DNA of 46,952 nt from TMED26 sp002694075. Its GTDB lineage: Bacteria > Pseudomonadota > Alphaproteobacteria > Thalassobaculales > Thalassobaculaceae. Under the pieces are notes generated by a model that was given only the letters and a program-made list of their open reading frames with translations, had not been told where the DNA came from and made no database searches. Of the stretch, positions 1 to 8,431 are shown one piece after another. The translations under genes were made by a program, and so were the position numbers. The stretch spans positions 1-46,952 of the forward strand of contig JAYYDT010000114.1 of NCBI GenBank assembly GCA_036160575.1. The letters are read 5' to 3'. Each line of letters opens with the position of its first letter. The stretch's first letter is position 1.

Positions 1-6
1 GCAACC

Positions 7-480
7 TCATTGACGGGCGCGAAAGCCGACATGGCAGGCTTTGCAACCGGTTTTACCCACCACGCCTAACTGCCGGCGGACACCGGCAAGATCGCCGGCC
101 CGCGCCAAAACCGCCAAAGTCTTGGTCTCGGCGCGGAACAGGTCGGTCGCCGCCCGAAATACATCCGGTTCCGTCCAAATCCGCGGCAAGGCCCCGGTTT
201 TGCCCGCCGCCGGGCCGCTGCCGGCCGGGAAAAGGCGGTCGCCGAGCCCGGCCAGAGCGGCCATGCCCTCGGCATGGAGGGTTAAATCGGCCGGATCCCC
301 GGCCGACCCACGCAGGATGGCGACCATGGCGCGCATATGTCCACCAATGCTGGCCATCACCGCTTGACGGTATTTGATCGCGCCAGCGCCATCGGCATGG
401 GCGGGCGACGAGGCCAGGCAAATAGCGGCCAGCGCGAAGGCCGCCAGCAACCCGTGCATATTTTTGAATGTTCTACGCAT
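7..480 (-). CDS. Cytochrome c' family periplasmic haem protein
   Basis: A 157-residue secreted c-type cytochrome. Residues 1-29 form a signal peptide (basic start, hydrophobic core, A-H-A cleavage-type end). The haem-binding motif C146-K-A-C149-H150 lies near the C terminus and is followed by a short basic tail, the arrangement typical of cytochrome c' four-helix bundles. These proteins bind NO and may protect against nitrosative stress. I chose the ATG at 480 because a GAGGTGA ribosome site lies just before it; an in-frame extension to 591 would put a long tail ahead of the signal peptide. It is divergent from the flavoenzyme gene at 590, with a 109-base shared upstream region. The family call is firm; the physiological role is inferred. 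Confidence 0.88.
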   Translation of the reverse strand: MRRTFKNMHGLLAAFALAAICLASSPAHADGAGAIKYRQAVMASIGGHMRAMVAILRGSAGDPADLTLHAEGMAALAGLGDRLFPAGSGPAAGKTGALPRIWTEPDVFRAATDLFRAETKTLAVLARAGDLAGVRRQLGVVGKTGCKACHVGFRARQ

Positions 481-589
481 CGTCACCTCATGTCGTTCAA
501 GGGGGCGTGACAATCTCGTACCTTGTAGAGATGGCGACGCGCTGTAATGATTCAACCACCGTGCAATGATTTGACAGAAAGACGCCCCC

Positions 590-1885
590 ATGTCCCCAGC
601 CCCCGATCACGTCGAAGGCGATCTCGGCATGCCCCGCCAGGTGGATGTGGTGGTCATTGGCGGCGGCATCATTGGCTGCGCCAGCGCGCTAGAGTTAGCG
701 CAAAAGGGTTTGCGGGTGGCGCTTTGCGAAAAGGGCCGCATCGCCGGCGAACAATCTAGCCGTAATTGGGGGTTCTGTCGCCAACAAGGCCGCGATCCGG
801 CCGAATTGCCGTTAATCGTCGAAAGCATGCGCCGCTGGCGGCGGATGTCGGAAACCCTTGGCGAGGATATCGGTTATCGGCCGACCGGCTGTCTTTACGT
901 CGCCGATGATGACGCCCAGGAGGCCGATTTCCGAGCCTGGCTGGAACACGCCCAGATTCACCAACTGGACTCCCGCATGATCGGGCGCGCGGAAATCGAC
1001 GATTTGGTGCCCGGCGCCAACGGCCGTTTTTCACGCGCCCTCTACACCGCCAGCGACGGCCGCGCCGAACCGACCCGCGCGGCGCCGGCGATGGCCCGGG
1101 CGGCACAGCGGATGGGCGTGCATATTTTGACCAATTGCGCGGTGCGCGGGTTGGATTTTCACGCCGGCCAAGTCGCCAGCGTGGTCACCGAACGCGGTGT
1201 CATCGCCGCCCGCGCGGTGGTCGGCGCCGGCGGCGTTTGGTCAGAATTATTTTGCGCCCGCCATGGCCTCGACCTGCCGCAGGTGGAAACTGAATCCTCG
1301 GTCATGCGCACCGGGCCGGCGCCGGAGGTGTTCGCCGGTGCCCTCTGGACGCGCGGTTTCGCCTGCCGCCGCCGGCTGGATGGTGGCTACACCATCGCCA
1401 ATGGCGGCAGCAGCTTGTGCCCGCTTACCCCGCGCAACTTCCGCCACATGGGCAAGTTTTGGAAAAATTACAAAAAAGAGCGTAAACGCCTGCGCCTCAG
1501 CCTCGGCAAGCGCTTTTTCGAGGATATGGCGACGCCGCGCGATTGGCCGCTTCACGGGCCCAGCCCGTTCGAGAAAACCCGCGTTCTCGATCCCCAGCCC
1601 TACACCCCGATTCTCGACGACGCCTTGGCCAATATCCAAGCCGCCTTCCCCGAATTAAATGACGTCGAGATTGTCGAACGCTGGGCCGGCCGTATCGATG
1701 TGACCCCGGACGCCGTGCCGGTCATTGGGCCGACGCCCGATGTCCCCGGGTTTTACGTTGCCTCCGGGTTCAGCGGCCATGGTTTCGGTATCGGTCCCGG
1801 CGCCGGCCGCCTGGTCGCCGATCTGGTCGCCGGCGATCATCCGATTGTTGACCCGACCCCCTTCCGTTTTGAGCGTTTCCACTAA
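590..1885 (+). CDS. FAD-dependent amine/amino-acid oxidoreductase (DAO family)
   Basis: A 431-residue flavoprotein of the D-amino-acid/sarcosine/glycine oxidase (DAO) superfamily. An N-terminal Rossmann motif G-G-G-I-I-G (about residues 24-29) binds FAD, followed by the helix and acidic strand end expected for the ADP ribose. The C-terminal part has the family's D-V-T-P-D-A-V-P-V-I-G-P stretch and a G-F-S-G-H-G-F-G-I-G-P-G segment close to the flavin. Such enzymes oxidise C-N bonds of secondary amines or amino acids and pass electrons to oxygen or quinone. The substrate cannot be read from the sequence. The ATG at 590 has only a weak upstream purine stretch. The gene is 85 bases before the PNPOx-like gene on the same strand, so the two may be co-transcribed. 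Confidence 0.85.
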   Translation: MSPAPDHVEGDLGMPRQVDVVVIGGGIIGCASALELAQKGLRVALCEKGRIAGEQSSRNWGFCRQQGRDPAELPLIVESMRRWRRMSETLGEDIGYRPTGCLYVADDDAQEADFRAWLEHAQIHQLDSRMIGRAEIDDLVPGANGRFSRALYTASDGRAEPTRAAPAMARAAQRMGVHILTNCAVRGLDFHAGQVASVVTERGVIAARAVVGAGGVWSELFCARHGLDLPQVETESSVMRTGPAPEVFAGALWTRGFACRRRLDGGYTIANGGSSLCPLTPRNFRHMGKFWKNYKKERKRLRLSLGKRFFEDMATPRDWPLHGPSPFEKTRVLDPQPYTPILDDALANIQAAFPELNDVEIVERWAGRIDVTPDAVPVIGPTPDVPGFYVASGFSGHGFGIGPGAGRLVADLVAGDHPIVDPTPFRFERFH

Positions 1886-1970
1886 GCTTTATTCGGCTTA
1901 TGATTGCAAAATCGCCCGGCCGCGCTGCGGCGGCGCCGGTTAACCGTTCGCGCACAGTGGAAGCCATGTC

Positions 1971-2630
1971 ATGTCCAAAACCTATACGCCGTCCCCGCGG
2001 GCGCGGGTCAAACGCGCCCACCATCGCGCCGCGTACGATACCGAAAGCGTTTTCGCCATTCTTGACTCCGCCCAAATGATCCACGTCGGCTATGTCATCG
2101 ACGACCAGCCCTATGTCACGCCGACCCTTCACTGGCGTGACGGCGAAACTTTGTTTTGGCATGGCTCGAGCGCCAGCAAGATGCTGCGCCACCTGCGTCA
2201 CGGCGCACCGGTGTGTGTGACCGCGTCGATTTTCGACGGCTATGTGCTGGCCCGCTCGCCGTTTCATCACAGCGCCAATTATCGCACCGTGATGGCTTAT
2301 GGCACGGCGCGTATGGTCGAAGGTCGGGCGGCCAAGGAAGCCGCCCTCGACCGCATGATGCAAACCTTGTTTCCGGGGCGCTTGGCGGAATGCCGCGGCA
2401 ATACCGAGCAAGAGATCAAGGCCACCACGGTGATCACCATGACCATCGACGAAGCGGCGGCGAAAACCCGTAGCGGCCCGCCGATCGACGATGAAGAGGA
2501 TTATCTGACGGTCAACGCGTGGTCCGGCGAATTGCCGGCCCGGCACAGCTATGCTCAACCGGTCGCCGACCCGCGCCTGGATCCGGGTTGCCCGCTGCCG
2601 GACTACCTCAACCCCTACCGCGGGCGTTAA
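1971..2630 (+). CDS. Pyridoxamine 5'-phosphate oxidase-like FMN-binding protein
   Basis: A 219-residue protein of the FMN-binding split-barrel (PNPOx-like, Pyridox_ox_2 type) family. The segment at about residues 38-110 (H-V-G-Y-V-I-D-D-Q-P-Y-V-T-P, then W-H-G-S-S-A-S-K-M) is the usual flavin/phosphate-binding half of this family. Members are often annotated as nitroimidazole-resistance or haem-degrading-like proteins, but most have no proven reaction, and I assign none here. The ATG at 1971 has a TGGAAG ribosome site 7 bases upstream; an overlapping ATG five bases earlier is out of frame. The stop codon overlaps the stop of the convergent gene at 2627, both TAA within the shared sequence TTAA. 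Confidence 0.82.
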   Translation: MSKTYTPSPRARVKRAHHRAAYDTESVFAILDSAQMIHVGYVIDDQPYVTPTLHWRDGETLFWHGSSASKMLRHLRHGAPVCVTASIFDGYVLARSPFHHSANYRTVMAYGTARMVEGRAAKEAALDRMMQTLFPGRLAECRGNTEQEIKATTVITMTIDEAAAKTRSGPPIDDEEDYLTVNAWSGELPARHSYAQPVADPRLDPGCPLPDYLNPYRGR

Positions 2631-3967
2631 CCGCCGAAGGCGGCTTCCATTTCGCCGCGGAAGCGCACTTCCAAGGCGCCATCATCCAAGGCGACATCAT
2701 CGCGCGTCAGTACCTGGCCGACCGCGACGTCGCGCACCAGAGTGACGTTCTGGGCGAGCCCGATGGGCAGGAAACGGCCCGCCAACGACGCCGCCGCCGG
2801 CGCTTGTTTGCCCCACACGCAATAGCCGCCCTCGCCGTCCAAAACCTCACCCTTGGCCAAATTGCGTTTGGCGGTGGCGACGACATCGGAGTGAAAGCCG
2901 CTGGGCGCGCCGGTCGGCTCACCGCGCAGGGCGACGCTGGCGACCGACTGACCCAGTTCCAGGCCGATCATATGGGTCGGCCGGTAGAGCGCCGCGTAAG
3001 CACCACTGTTATCGGCCAACATGTGATACTCGGCGAAACATTGGCGGACATAATCGCTGTCGCCATGGATCACCACGAAAGTGCCCATCGCCAGGTGATG
3101 GTCGACCGGTCCGCCGTCGCGGGTCAGGGACGAGGTCACCTCGGTGGTGCCGGCGTGGGCGACGCCGCCGCCGGCGGCCGCCGGTTTCAACACCTCGGCC
3201 AGTTCGAAGCGGCTGGCCGGCGGAAATCGCAGACCGCCGGCCTGCGGCGTCAGACCGGTGGCGTTGCACACAGCGGTCATCTCGATGCCCGATTTGGTGC
3301 CGTCGAGAAAAGAATTGAACATCTTCGGATTGATCATCTTGCGGTCGGCGATGACCAGGTATTTCTCCAACTCCTCCCACACCGTCTGCGGGGTCAGTTG
3401 ATGATAGCTGGGATGGTAACGGGTGCCTTTGCCGGCGGTGACCACTTCGAAGCCGCAGGTCCGCGCCCAATCGACATGCTCACAGATCAACGCCGGCTGA
3501 TCGCCCCAGGCGAGCGAGTAAACGACGCCGGCGGCGGCCGCCTTGCGGGCCAACAGGGGACCGGCCAGGGCGTCGGCCTCGACATTGACCATGACCACAT
3601 GCAAACCGTGCTCGAAGGCGGCCAGGGCATGGCGAATGCCAACCGCCGGGTCGCCGGTCGCCTCGATCAGGACATCCAGGCCGTCAAAGGCGATGAGACC
3701 GGCGCTGTCCTCGGTCAGACAGGTTTTCCCGGTGGCCATGGCGGTGGCCAAGTCGGCCGCCTCGAAGCGCTCTTCCGGCCAACCGGCCAGGCGCAGCGTG
3801 TCGGCCGCCCGCGCCGCCGAAAGATCGGCCAGGCCGACGATGTGGACACCGGCGGTGCGGCGCGCCTGAGCCAAGTACATGGAGCCGAATTTGCCGGCGC
3901 CGATCATGCCGACGCGGATCGGTCGGCCGGCTTCGGCGCGGGCCAGTAATTGGCGATGGAGCGACAT
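2627..3967 (-). CDS. NAD(P)-dependent dehydrogenase, homoserine dehydrogenase-like, with C-terminal SAF domain
   Basis: A 446-residue protein with an N-terminal Rossmann fold (I-R-V-G-M-I-G-A-G-K-F-G, about residues 17-28) and a central homoserine-dehydrogenase-like domain. The C-terminal SAF-type domain (about residues 350-440) is the kind found in antifreeze proteins, sugar-acid hydrolases and pilus or flagellar chaperones. This architecture matches the group described as predicted homoserine dehydrogenases with a SAF domain (COG4091). Members usually sit in carbohydrate or sugar-acid loci, not in threonine biosynthesis, so a true homoserine dehydrogenase role is unlikely. The ATG at 3967 has AAGAGG six bases upstream. 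It is the last gene of the minus operon, 35 bases after the D-2-hydroxyacid dehydrogenase; the pair may oxidise a hydroxyacid and a related polyol or aldehyde (inference). Confidence 0.82.
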   Translation of the reverse strand: MSLHRQLLARAEAGRPIRVGMIGAGKFGSMYLAQARRTAGVHIVGLADLSAARAADTLRLAGWPEERFEAADLATAMATGKTCLTEDSAGLIAFDGLDVLIEATGDPAVGIRHALAAFEHGLHVVMVNVEADALAGPLLARKAAAAGVVYSLAWGDQPALICEHVDWARTCGFEVVTAGKGTRYHPSYHQLTPQTVWEELEKYLVIADRKMINPKMFNSFLDGTKSGIEMTAVCNATGLTPQAGGLRFPPASRFELAEVLKPAAAGGGVAHAGTTEVTSSLTRDGGPVDHHLAMGTFVVIHGDSDYVRQCFAEYHMLADNSGAYAALYRPTHMIGLELGQSVASVALRGEPTGAPSGFHSDVVATAKRNLAKGEVLDGEGGYCVWGKQAPAAASLAGRFLPIGLAQNVTLVRDVAVGQVLTRDDVALDDGALEVRFRGEMEAAFGG

Positions 3968-4002
3968 CGAACGCCTCTTGCGGTTACGGTGGGCGGGCCT
4001 GG

Positions 4003-4956
4003 TTAAGGGTTCAAAACACGGATCGGCGCGCCGTCCAGCCAGGCTTGGATATCCTCGACCATCTCACGGTAGAAGGTGCGATAGGTCTCAATCGTGACGT
4101 AGCCGGTGTGCGGCGTCATGACCAGGTTTTCCAGTTTCCGGAACGGATGGTCGACCGGCAGCGGTTCTTCGTCAAAAACATCGACGGCGGCGCCGGCGAT
4201 CCAGCCCTCGGTCAGTGCCTGGATCAGCGCGTCCTGATCGATGATCGGCCCGCGCGAGGTATTGACGATCCGTGCCGACGGTTTCATCGACTTGAGTTCG
4301 GCCGCCCCGACCAGGCCCCGGCTGCGCGCGCTCAGCAGCACGTGAATGCTCAGGAAATCAGAGGTTTGGAACAATTCTTCCTTGCTGACCAGGCGGGCGC
4401 CATGGCTGGCCGCCGTCTCGGCCGTCATGTTCGGGCTCCAGGCGATCATCTCCATGTCGAAGGCCGGTGCCACCCGCGCCACCCGACCGCCCTGTTTGCC
4501 CAGCCCCAAAATGCCCAGCGTCTTGCCCTTCAGATCGACGCCCATTTTTGTCTGCCAGCGCCCCTCGCGCATCATGCGGTCATCGTGCGGGGCGTTACGG
4601 GCGACCGCGTGGATCAGACCCCAGGTATGCTCCGAGGTGGCGTGTCCGGGCGAGTCCGTACCGCAAATGGTGATCCCGGCGGCCTTGGCCGCGTCCATAT
4701 CGACGGCGCGGTTGCGCATGCCGCTGGTGACGATCAATTTAACGCCCTCCAGCATGCCGAAAAGGTCGGTCGGGAAGGGCGTCCGTTCGCGCATGATGCA
4801 GACGATATCGGCGCCTTTTAGCCGCGCCGCCAAGGGCGCCAATTCGACCAGGTTGTCGGTGAACACCTCAATCCGACAATCGGCGGGCAAACTGTCCCAA
4901 TCGGCGCACGACCGAGAGATATCGGCGTAGTCGTCCAAAATCACGATGCGCGGCAT
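4003..4956 (-). CDS. D-isomer-specific 2-hydroxyacid dehydrogenase
   Basis: A 317-residue NAD-dependent dehydrogenase of the SerA/GhrB superfamily. The catalytic residues are visible in order: Arg in N-T-S-R-G, Glu in V-F-D-E-E-P-L, and His in T-P-H-T-G. The nucleotide-binding loop is G-I-L-G-L-G-K-Q-G. These enzymes interconvert a 2-oxoacid and its D-2-hydroxyacid. The length fits the short forms without an ACT domain, so it is not a full serine-pathway SerA. I chose the ATG at 4956, which has GGGAGC about 7 bases upstream, over a TTG one codon earlier. It follows msrB on the same strand; a 20-base perfect palindrome lies in the gap. Confidence 0.9.
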   Translation of the reverse strand: MPRIVILDDYADISRSCADWDSLPADCRIEVFTDNLVELAPLAARLKGADIVCIMRERTPFPTDLFGMLEGVKLIVTSGMRNRAVDMDAAKAAGITICGTDSPGHATSEHTWGLIHAVARNAPHDDRMMREGRWQTKMGVDLKGKTLGILGLGKQGGRVARVAPAFDMEMIAWSPNMTAETAASHGARLVSKEELFQTSDFLSIHVLLSARSRGLVGAAELKSMKPSARIVNTSRGPIIDQDALIQALTEGWIAGAAVDVFDEEPLPVDHPFRKLENLVMTPHTGYVTIETYRTFYREMVEDIQAWLDGAPIRVLNP

Positions 4957-4974
4957 CAAAAAGCTCCCTGTTCG

Positions 4975-4994
4975 GGCGTGCCGGCCGGCACGCC
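4975..4994. repeat. 20-base perfect palindrome between msrB and the 2-hydroxyacid dehydrogenase gene
   Basis: The sequence GGCGTGCCGGCCGGCACGCC is its own reverse complement without mismatch. It lies between the msrB stop (5011) and the ribosome site of the downstream gene. It could form a very stable cruciform or RNA hairpin. No T-run follows on either strand, so it is not a standard intrinsic terminator. It may instead be an mRNA processing or stabilising element or an operator. Confidence 0.7.
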
Positions 4995-5010
4995 TTATGG
5001 TTCCGGCTGG

Positions 5011-5403
5011 TTATTTATCCTTCAAATTCAGCGCCGCTGAATTCATACAATAGCGCAGTCCGGTGGGCGCCGGGCCATCCTCGAAAACATGGCCCAAATG
5101 CGCCTCGCAGCGCGCGCAATGCACCTCGGTGCGAACCATGAAAAATTTGCGGTCGACGGTCGTGCCGACGGCCTCGTCGGCAATCGGTTGCCAAAAGCTT
5201 GGCCAGCCGGTGCCGCTCTCAAACTTGGTGTCGCTATCGAAGAGCGGTGCGTCACAACAAATGCAGTGATAAACACCCGGGTCCTTGTTGCTGGCATAGC
5301 GCCCGGTCCAGGCCCGCTCGGTGGCGTGACGGCGGGTCACATGATATTCCTCGTCGCTTAATTGCGCGCGCCATTCGGCGTCGCTTTTCACAATCTTGTT
5401 CAT
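5011..5403 (-). CDS. msrB: Peptide-methionine (R)-S-oxide reductase
   Basis: A 130-residue MsrB, which reduces the R epimer of methionine sulfoxide in proteins using thioredoxin. Two zinc CxxC pairs are present (C47/C50 and C96/C99), and the catalytic cysteine is C119 in R-Y-C-M-N-S. The conserved G-T-G-W-P-S-F block is at about residues 64-70. Length and motifs are complete. I use the ATG at 5403, preceded by AGGGTGAG; a GTG three codons upstream is possible but overlaps that ribosome site. It lies between CoA-transferase and hydroxyacid dehydrogenase genes, which may reflect co-expression of a repair enzyme with an oxidative pathway (inference). Confidence 0.96.
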   Translation of the reverse strand: MNKIVKSDAEWRAQLSDEEYHVTRRHATERAWTGRYASNKDPGVYHCICCDAPLFDSDTKFESGTGWPSFWQPIADEAVGTTVDRKFFMVRTEVHCARCEAHLGHVFEDGPAPTGLRYCMNSAALNLKDK

Positions 5404-5447
5404 CAAACTCACCCTTGGTTGGCGTGGGGTCTCGACAACAAGCTAGC

Positions 5448-6650
5448 TCAGCGCCGGCGTTTTTCCAAAACCGTGCCGCCGTCGATCAAGCCGGCGATTT
5501 CATCCTCTGAAAACCCGTGCTCGGCCAACAACTCGCGGCTATGGGCGCCGAATTTCGGTGGCGTCCGCCGGATCGAGCCCGGCGTGCGCGAGAATTTGAT
5601 CGGGATCCCCCAGCCCTTGTACCAATCCAACTCGGCGTTCATTTGGCGGTGGGCGGTATGGGGATGGGCCATCACCTCGGCGGTGTCGCGTACCGGCCCG
5701 ACCGGCAGACCGGCGGCCAGCAGACGATCGCAAAGCTCATAGCCGTCGACATTTTCCAGCACCGAAGCCAATTCGCTTCGCAAGTCGTCGCGATTTTCCA
5801 GGCGCAGGACATTGGTGGTGAAGCGCGGGTCGTCGTAAAGCTCGGGTTTGCCCAACTCGGTGCATAGCCGCTTCCAAGCGCGGTCATTGCCGCCGGCCAG
5901 GAACATTTTGCAGGTTTTGGTCTGGTACAAATCATAGGGGCTGATGTTGGGGTGCTGGTTCCCGGTCAGACCCGGCGTTTTGCCCGACAGCGAATAATTG
6001 GCCACATGCGGATGCATCAAAGACAAGCCGCAATCGTACAGGGTCATGTCGATATATTGACCAATGCCTGATTTCCCGCGCTCGACCAGGGCCATCAAAA
6101 TGGCGTTGGCGGTCATCAAACCGGTGCCGATATCGACCATTGGGATGCCAATGCGCACCGGCCCGCTATCGGGATGACCGTTGATCGAAAAATGGCCGAC
6201 CATCGCCTGAATAATCCCGTCGTAACCAGGAAATCCGCCATAAGGGCCGGTCGCGCCAAAGCCGGAAATTCGGCAATGGACCAATTTAGGGAATTTTTTG
6301 GAGATCACCTCTTCATAGCCAAGCCCCCATTTTTCCATCGAGCCCGGCTTGTAATTCTCGATCAGGACATCGGCCCCTTCCAGCATGCGCAGCAGCACCT
6401 GCTTGCCGGCGTCCCCCGACAGGTCAAGGGCGAGCGAGCGCTTATTGCGATTGACGCCGATGAAATAGCTGGCGTCCTCGTCATGGAACGGCGGGCCCCA
6501 GTCGCGCACCTCATCACCTTGCGGCGGCTCGATCTTGACGATTTCGGCGCCATGGTCGCCCAGCAATTGGGTGCAATAAGGGCCACCCAGAACGCGGGTC
6601 AGGTCGATCACTTTGACGCCGGCAAGGGCGCCGGTCGGGGCATCGCTCAT
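5448..6650 (-). CDS. Class III CoA-transferase (CaiB/BaiF family)
   Basis: A 400-residue family III CoA-transferase, the fold of formyl-CoA:oxalate CoA-transferase and CaiB. The first 60 residues carry the L-T-R-V-L-G-G-P-Y-C, G-A-E-I-V-K-I-E-P-P and G-D-E-V-R-D-W-G-P-P blocks, and the catalytic aspartate is D144 in P-G-Y-D-G-I-I-Q. The enzyme would move CoA between carboxylic acids; the acids are unknown. Two ATGs stand in tandem; GAGGA lies 5 bases before the second (6650) and only 2 before the first (6653), so I prefer the second. It is 29 bases downstream of the class I CoA-transferase beta gene, so two unrelated CoA-transferase types share one operon. Confidence 0.92.
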   Translation of the reverse strand: MSDAPTGALAGVKVIDLTRVLGGPYCTQLLGDHGAEIVKIEPPQGDEVRDWGPPFHDEDASYFIGVNRNKRSLALDLSGDAGKQVLLRMLEGADVLIENYKPGSMEKWGLGYEEVISKKFPKLVHCRISGFGATGPYGGFPGYDGIIQAMVGHFSINGHPDSGPVRIGIPMVDIGTGLMTANAILMALVERGKSGIGQYIDMTLYDCGLSLMHPHVANYSLSGKTPGLTGNQHPNISPYDLYQTKTCKMFLAGGNDRAWKRLCTELGKPELYDDPRFTTNVLRLENRDDLRSELASVLENVDGYELCDRLLAAGLPVGPVRDTAEVMAHPHTAHRQMNAELDWYKGWGIPIKFSRTPGSIRRTPPKFGAHSRELLAEHGFSEDEIAGLIDGGTVLEKRRR

Positions 6651-6679
6651 CATGTTCCTCGATCAGTCAATTAGGCGGG

Positions 6680-7441
6680 TCAAGCCGCCGCGCCGGTGCC
6701 AAACACACGGGCGGCGAAAGCGGGATAAACCTCGGCCAGGCGGGTGGCAACCGGCCCGCGAATGGTCGCGAGCGTGGCCGCGTCGGGCGGCGGCGTGGTC
6801 GGCACGTCACCGGCCGGCAGGTCAAAATCGAAACCGGTTTGATCGCGCACCTCCTCCAAGCTGTGGCCGGGATGGACCGATCGCAACGTAAAACGGGCGC
6901 GGGTTCTGTCGAAATCAAACAGGCAAAGATTGGTGATCAAGGCGTGCGGGCCGCCGGGTCGGTAGACATTCGCCGGCGACACCCCGGGCGCGGAAATAAA
7001 GTCGACCGCCTCCACCAAGGTGCGGCGGGTATGTTCCCACCGGAACAAGATCACCCGCGGCACCACGTAATACATATAGGCCGAGCCGAAGGAGCCGGGA
7101 AAGCGCGCCTTCGGCCGAGCGTAATCGCCAATCGCCACCAAGTTGACATTGGCCGTGCCATCGATCTGGCCGCCGGACAGGAAAAAGGCGTCGATCCGCC
7201 CCTGACCGGCGAGGTCGAACAACTCGCGGGCGCCCTCATTGAAAAAATTCCGCTCACTGCCGAGGACCGAGATGCGGGTTCGCGCCGGCCGCCGCGACTG
7301 CGCCAGAAAGGCGGCGGCGCCGGGAATCGGCGATGACGCGCCAACGGCCACATGGCCGAGCCCGTCCAACATGCCGGCGATGGCTTCGATCAAGACCTCT
7401 TCCGGACGCACCGCGGCGTCCGCCGACACGGCCGTGGTCAT
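6680..7441 (-). CDS. Class I CoA-transferase beta subunit (glutaconate/IpdB-like)
   Basis: A 253-residue beta subunit of a two-subunit class I CoA-transferase (GctB, CatJ or IpdB type). The G-S-F-G-S-A-Y/M-Y-Y-V-V-P-R region and the F-L-S-G-G-Q-I-D-G-T-A-N-V-N stretch are typical. At the site where true transferases usually carry the catalytic glutamate, I read V-L-G-S-E-R-N-F-F, which does not clearly supply it in place. This resembles the situation reported for IpdAB-type CoA-ester ring hydrolases. The start ATG overlaps the stop of the alpha gene (ATGA), so translation is coupled. A reading upstream of 7441 is only read-through in the alpha gene's territory. Confidence 0.87.
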   Translation of the reverse strand: MTTAVSADAAVRPEEVLIEAIAGMLDGLGHVAVGASSPIPGAAAFLAQSRRPARTRISVLGSERNFFNEGARELFDLAGQGRIDAFFLSGGQIDGTANVNLVAIGDYARPKARFPGSFGSAYMYYVVPRVILFRWEHTRRTLVEAVDFISAPGVSPANVYRPGGPHALITNLCLFDFDRTRARFTLRSVHPGHSLEEVRDQTGFDFDLPAGDVPTTPPPDAATLATIRGPVATRLAEVYPAFAARVFGTGAAA

Positions 7442-8268
7442 TCCGCCGCCGCCCGCGGCGCGCCGTCGAAAATGTAGCGGGCGAGGTATTCTTGAAAGCC
7501 TTCCTCGGTTCGCGCCAAATCCATGTACTGGCGGATATGACCCTCGTCTTCGCCATAGCCACCCGGCAGAGCATAGGGCCAGGCGCCCTGTTTCACCTTG
7601 GCGATGGCATTGACGTAAATCGCTGGCAAGGTGCCGGCGGCGGTGACCGGGTTGGCGATTAAATTGTCGTCGACGATTTCCTCGGCCGTGACCAAAGTCG
7701 CGGCCGAGGCATGGGCCATGAGCATCAGTTCGCGCCGCACGCCCAGCCAGACGTTGCCCTCGCGGTCGGCTTTCAGGGCGTGCATCATGGTGAAATCGGG
7801 TCTCAGCGCCGGCAGATACACAATCGGGTCGTTTTCGGCGAAAGGGTTTTCGCCGACTTTCCAATCCTCCCGATGGGCCAGCAAATCACTGCCAATCATG
7901 CCCCGCAGGACACCGAACGGGGCGCCTTTCTCGGCCGCCTGCAACTGCGTCAGAATGGCCGGACAGGTACCGTCCAAGACCTTCAACGTGCCGGCCTTAA
8001 CCGCCGCCGTGAAGCGCGGGGCCAAGCCGTATTCGCCCATCGTCACCGCCGCCGTCTCGACCACCGAAACGCACCCGGCGCCAATCAACAAATCGGCGTG
8101 CAGGCCCATCTGCGGCACCCCAATCAAATGCAGATCGCGCACGCCGCGGCGGATCAGCGCGCGGGCCATAACCAAACTACAGTTGGAATACTGTGGCGGC
8201 AGGGCGATCTTGGCACCGTCGGAAACCCGAGAGACCAAATCCTCAACGTCGGTGGGGCGAATATCCAT
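7438..8268 (-). CDS. Class I CoA-transferase alpha subunit (glutaconate/IpdA-like)
   Basis: A 276-residue alpha subunit that would pair with the overlapping downstream beta gene. It has the S-D-G-A-K-I-A-L start of the CoA-transferase I fold and the G-E-Y-G-L-A-P-R-F stretch found in GctA/IpdA-like subunits. The family exchanges CoA between dicarboxylates or, in IpdAB, hydrolyses a ring in a CoA ester. The start is the ATG at 8268, nine bases after AAAGGA; an extension to 8571 runs back over the divergent gene and is not credible. It is the first gene of a six-gene minus operon that continues to 2627. The region 8269-8431 is shared with the divergent GMC oxidoreductase. Confidence 0.88.
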   Translation of the reverse strand: MDIRPTDVEDLVSRVSDGAKIALPPQYSNCSLVMARALIRRGVRDLHLIGVPQMGLHADLLIGAGCVSVVETAAVTMGEYGLAPRFTAAVKAGTLKVLDGTCPAILTQLQAAEKGAPFGVLRGMIGSDLLAHREDWKVGENPFAENDPIVYLPALRPDFTMMHALKADREGNVWLGVRRELMLMAHASAATLVTAEEIVDDNLIANPVTAAGTLPAIYVNAIAKVKQGAWPYALPGGYGEDEGHIRQYMDLARTEEGFQEYLARYIFDGAPRAAAE

Positions 8269-8354
8269 AGCGATGCATCCTTTGGGGGTGCGAAAAGACC
8301 AGGTATGTTGGACCAGAGACGCCCGCGACACAAGATGCCTGCGGCGCAGGCCAA

Positions 8355-8384
8355 TTGAACGGTCAGTCCGAAACCGCCTATAAC
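8355..8384 (+). promoter_or_regulatory. Sigma-70-type promoter for the GMC oxidoreductase
   Basis: A -35 box TTGAAC (8355-8360) and a -10 box TATAAC (8379-8384) are separated by 18 bases. Transcription would start near 8391, leaving a 40-base leader before the ATG at 8432. A short perfect hairpin (GCCTGC, loop GGC, GCAGGC, 8337-8351) lies immediately upstream and could be a regulator site. Confidence 0.5.
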
Positions 8385-8431
8385 GGCGGGCAAACGATAA
8401 CGCGGAAAGGCGAACGGGGGAGCCAAGCGCC

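Noticed and set aside
2519..3949. A 476-codon open reading on the plus strand
   Set aside because: It lies opposite the SAF-domain dehydrogenase, which has clear motifs, and its product is low-complexity Gly/Ala/Arg/Gln with no recognisable domain. It is an antisense shadow produced by high GC.
4003..4956. Calling the 2-hydroxyacid dehydrogenase serA
   Set aside because: It lacks the C-terminal ACT or intervening domains and is in a catabolic operon, so a specific serine role is not supported.
7442..7864. Upstream extension of the CoA-transferase beta gene
   Set aside because: It covers coding sequence of the alpha subunit in another frame; the ATGA overlap at 7441 is the expected coupling.
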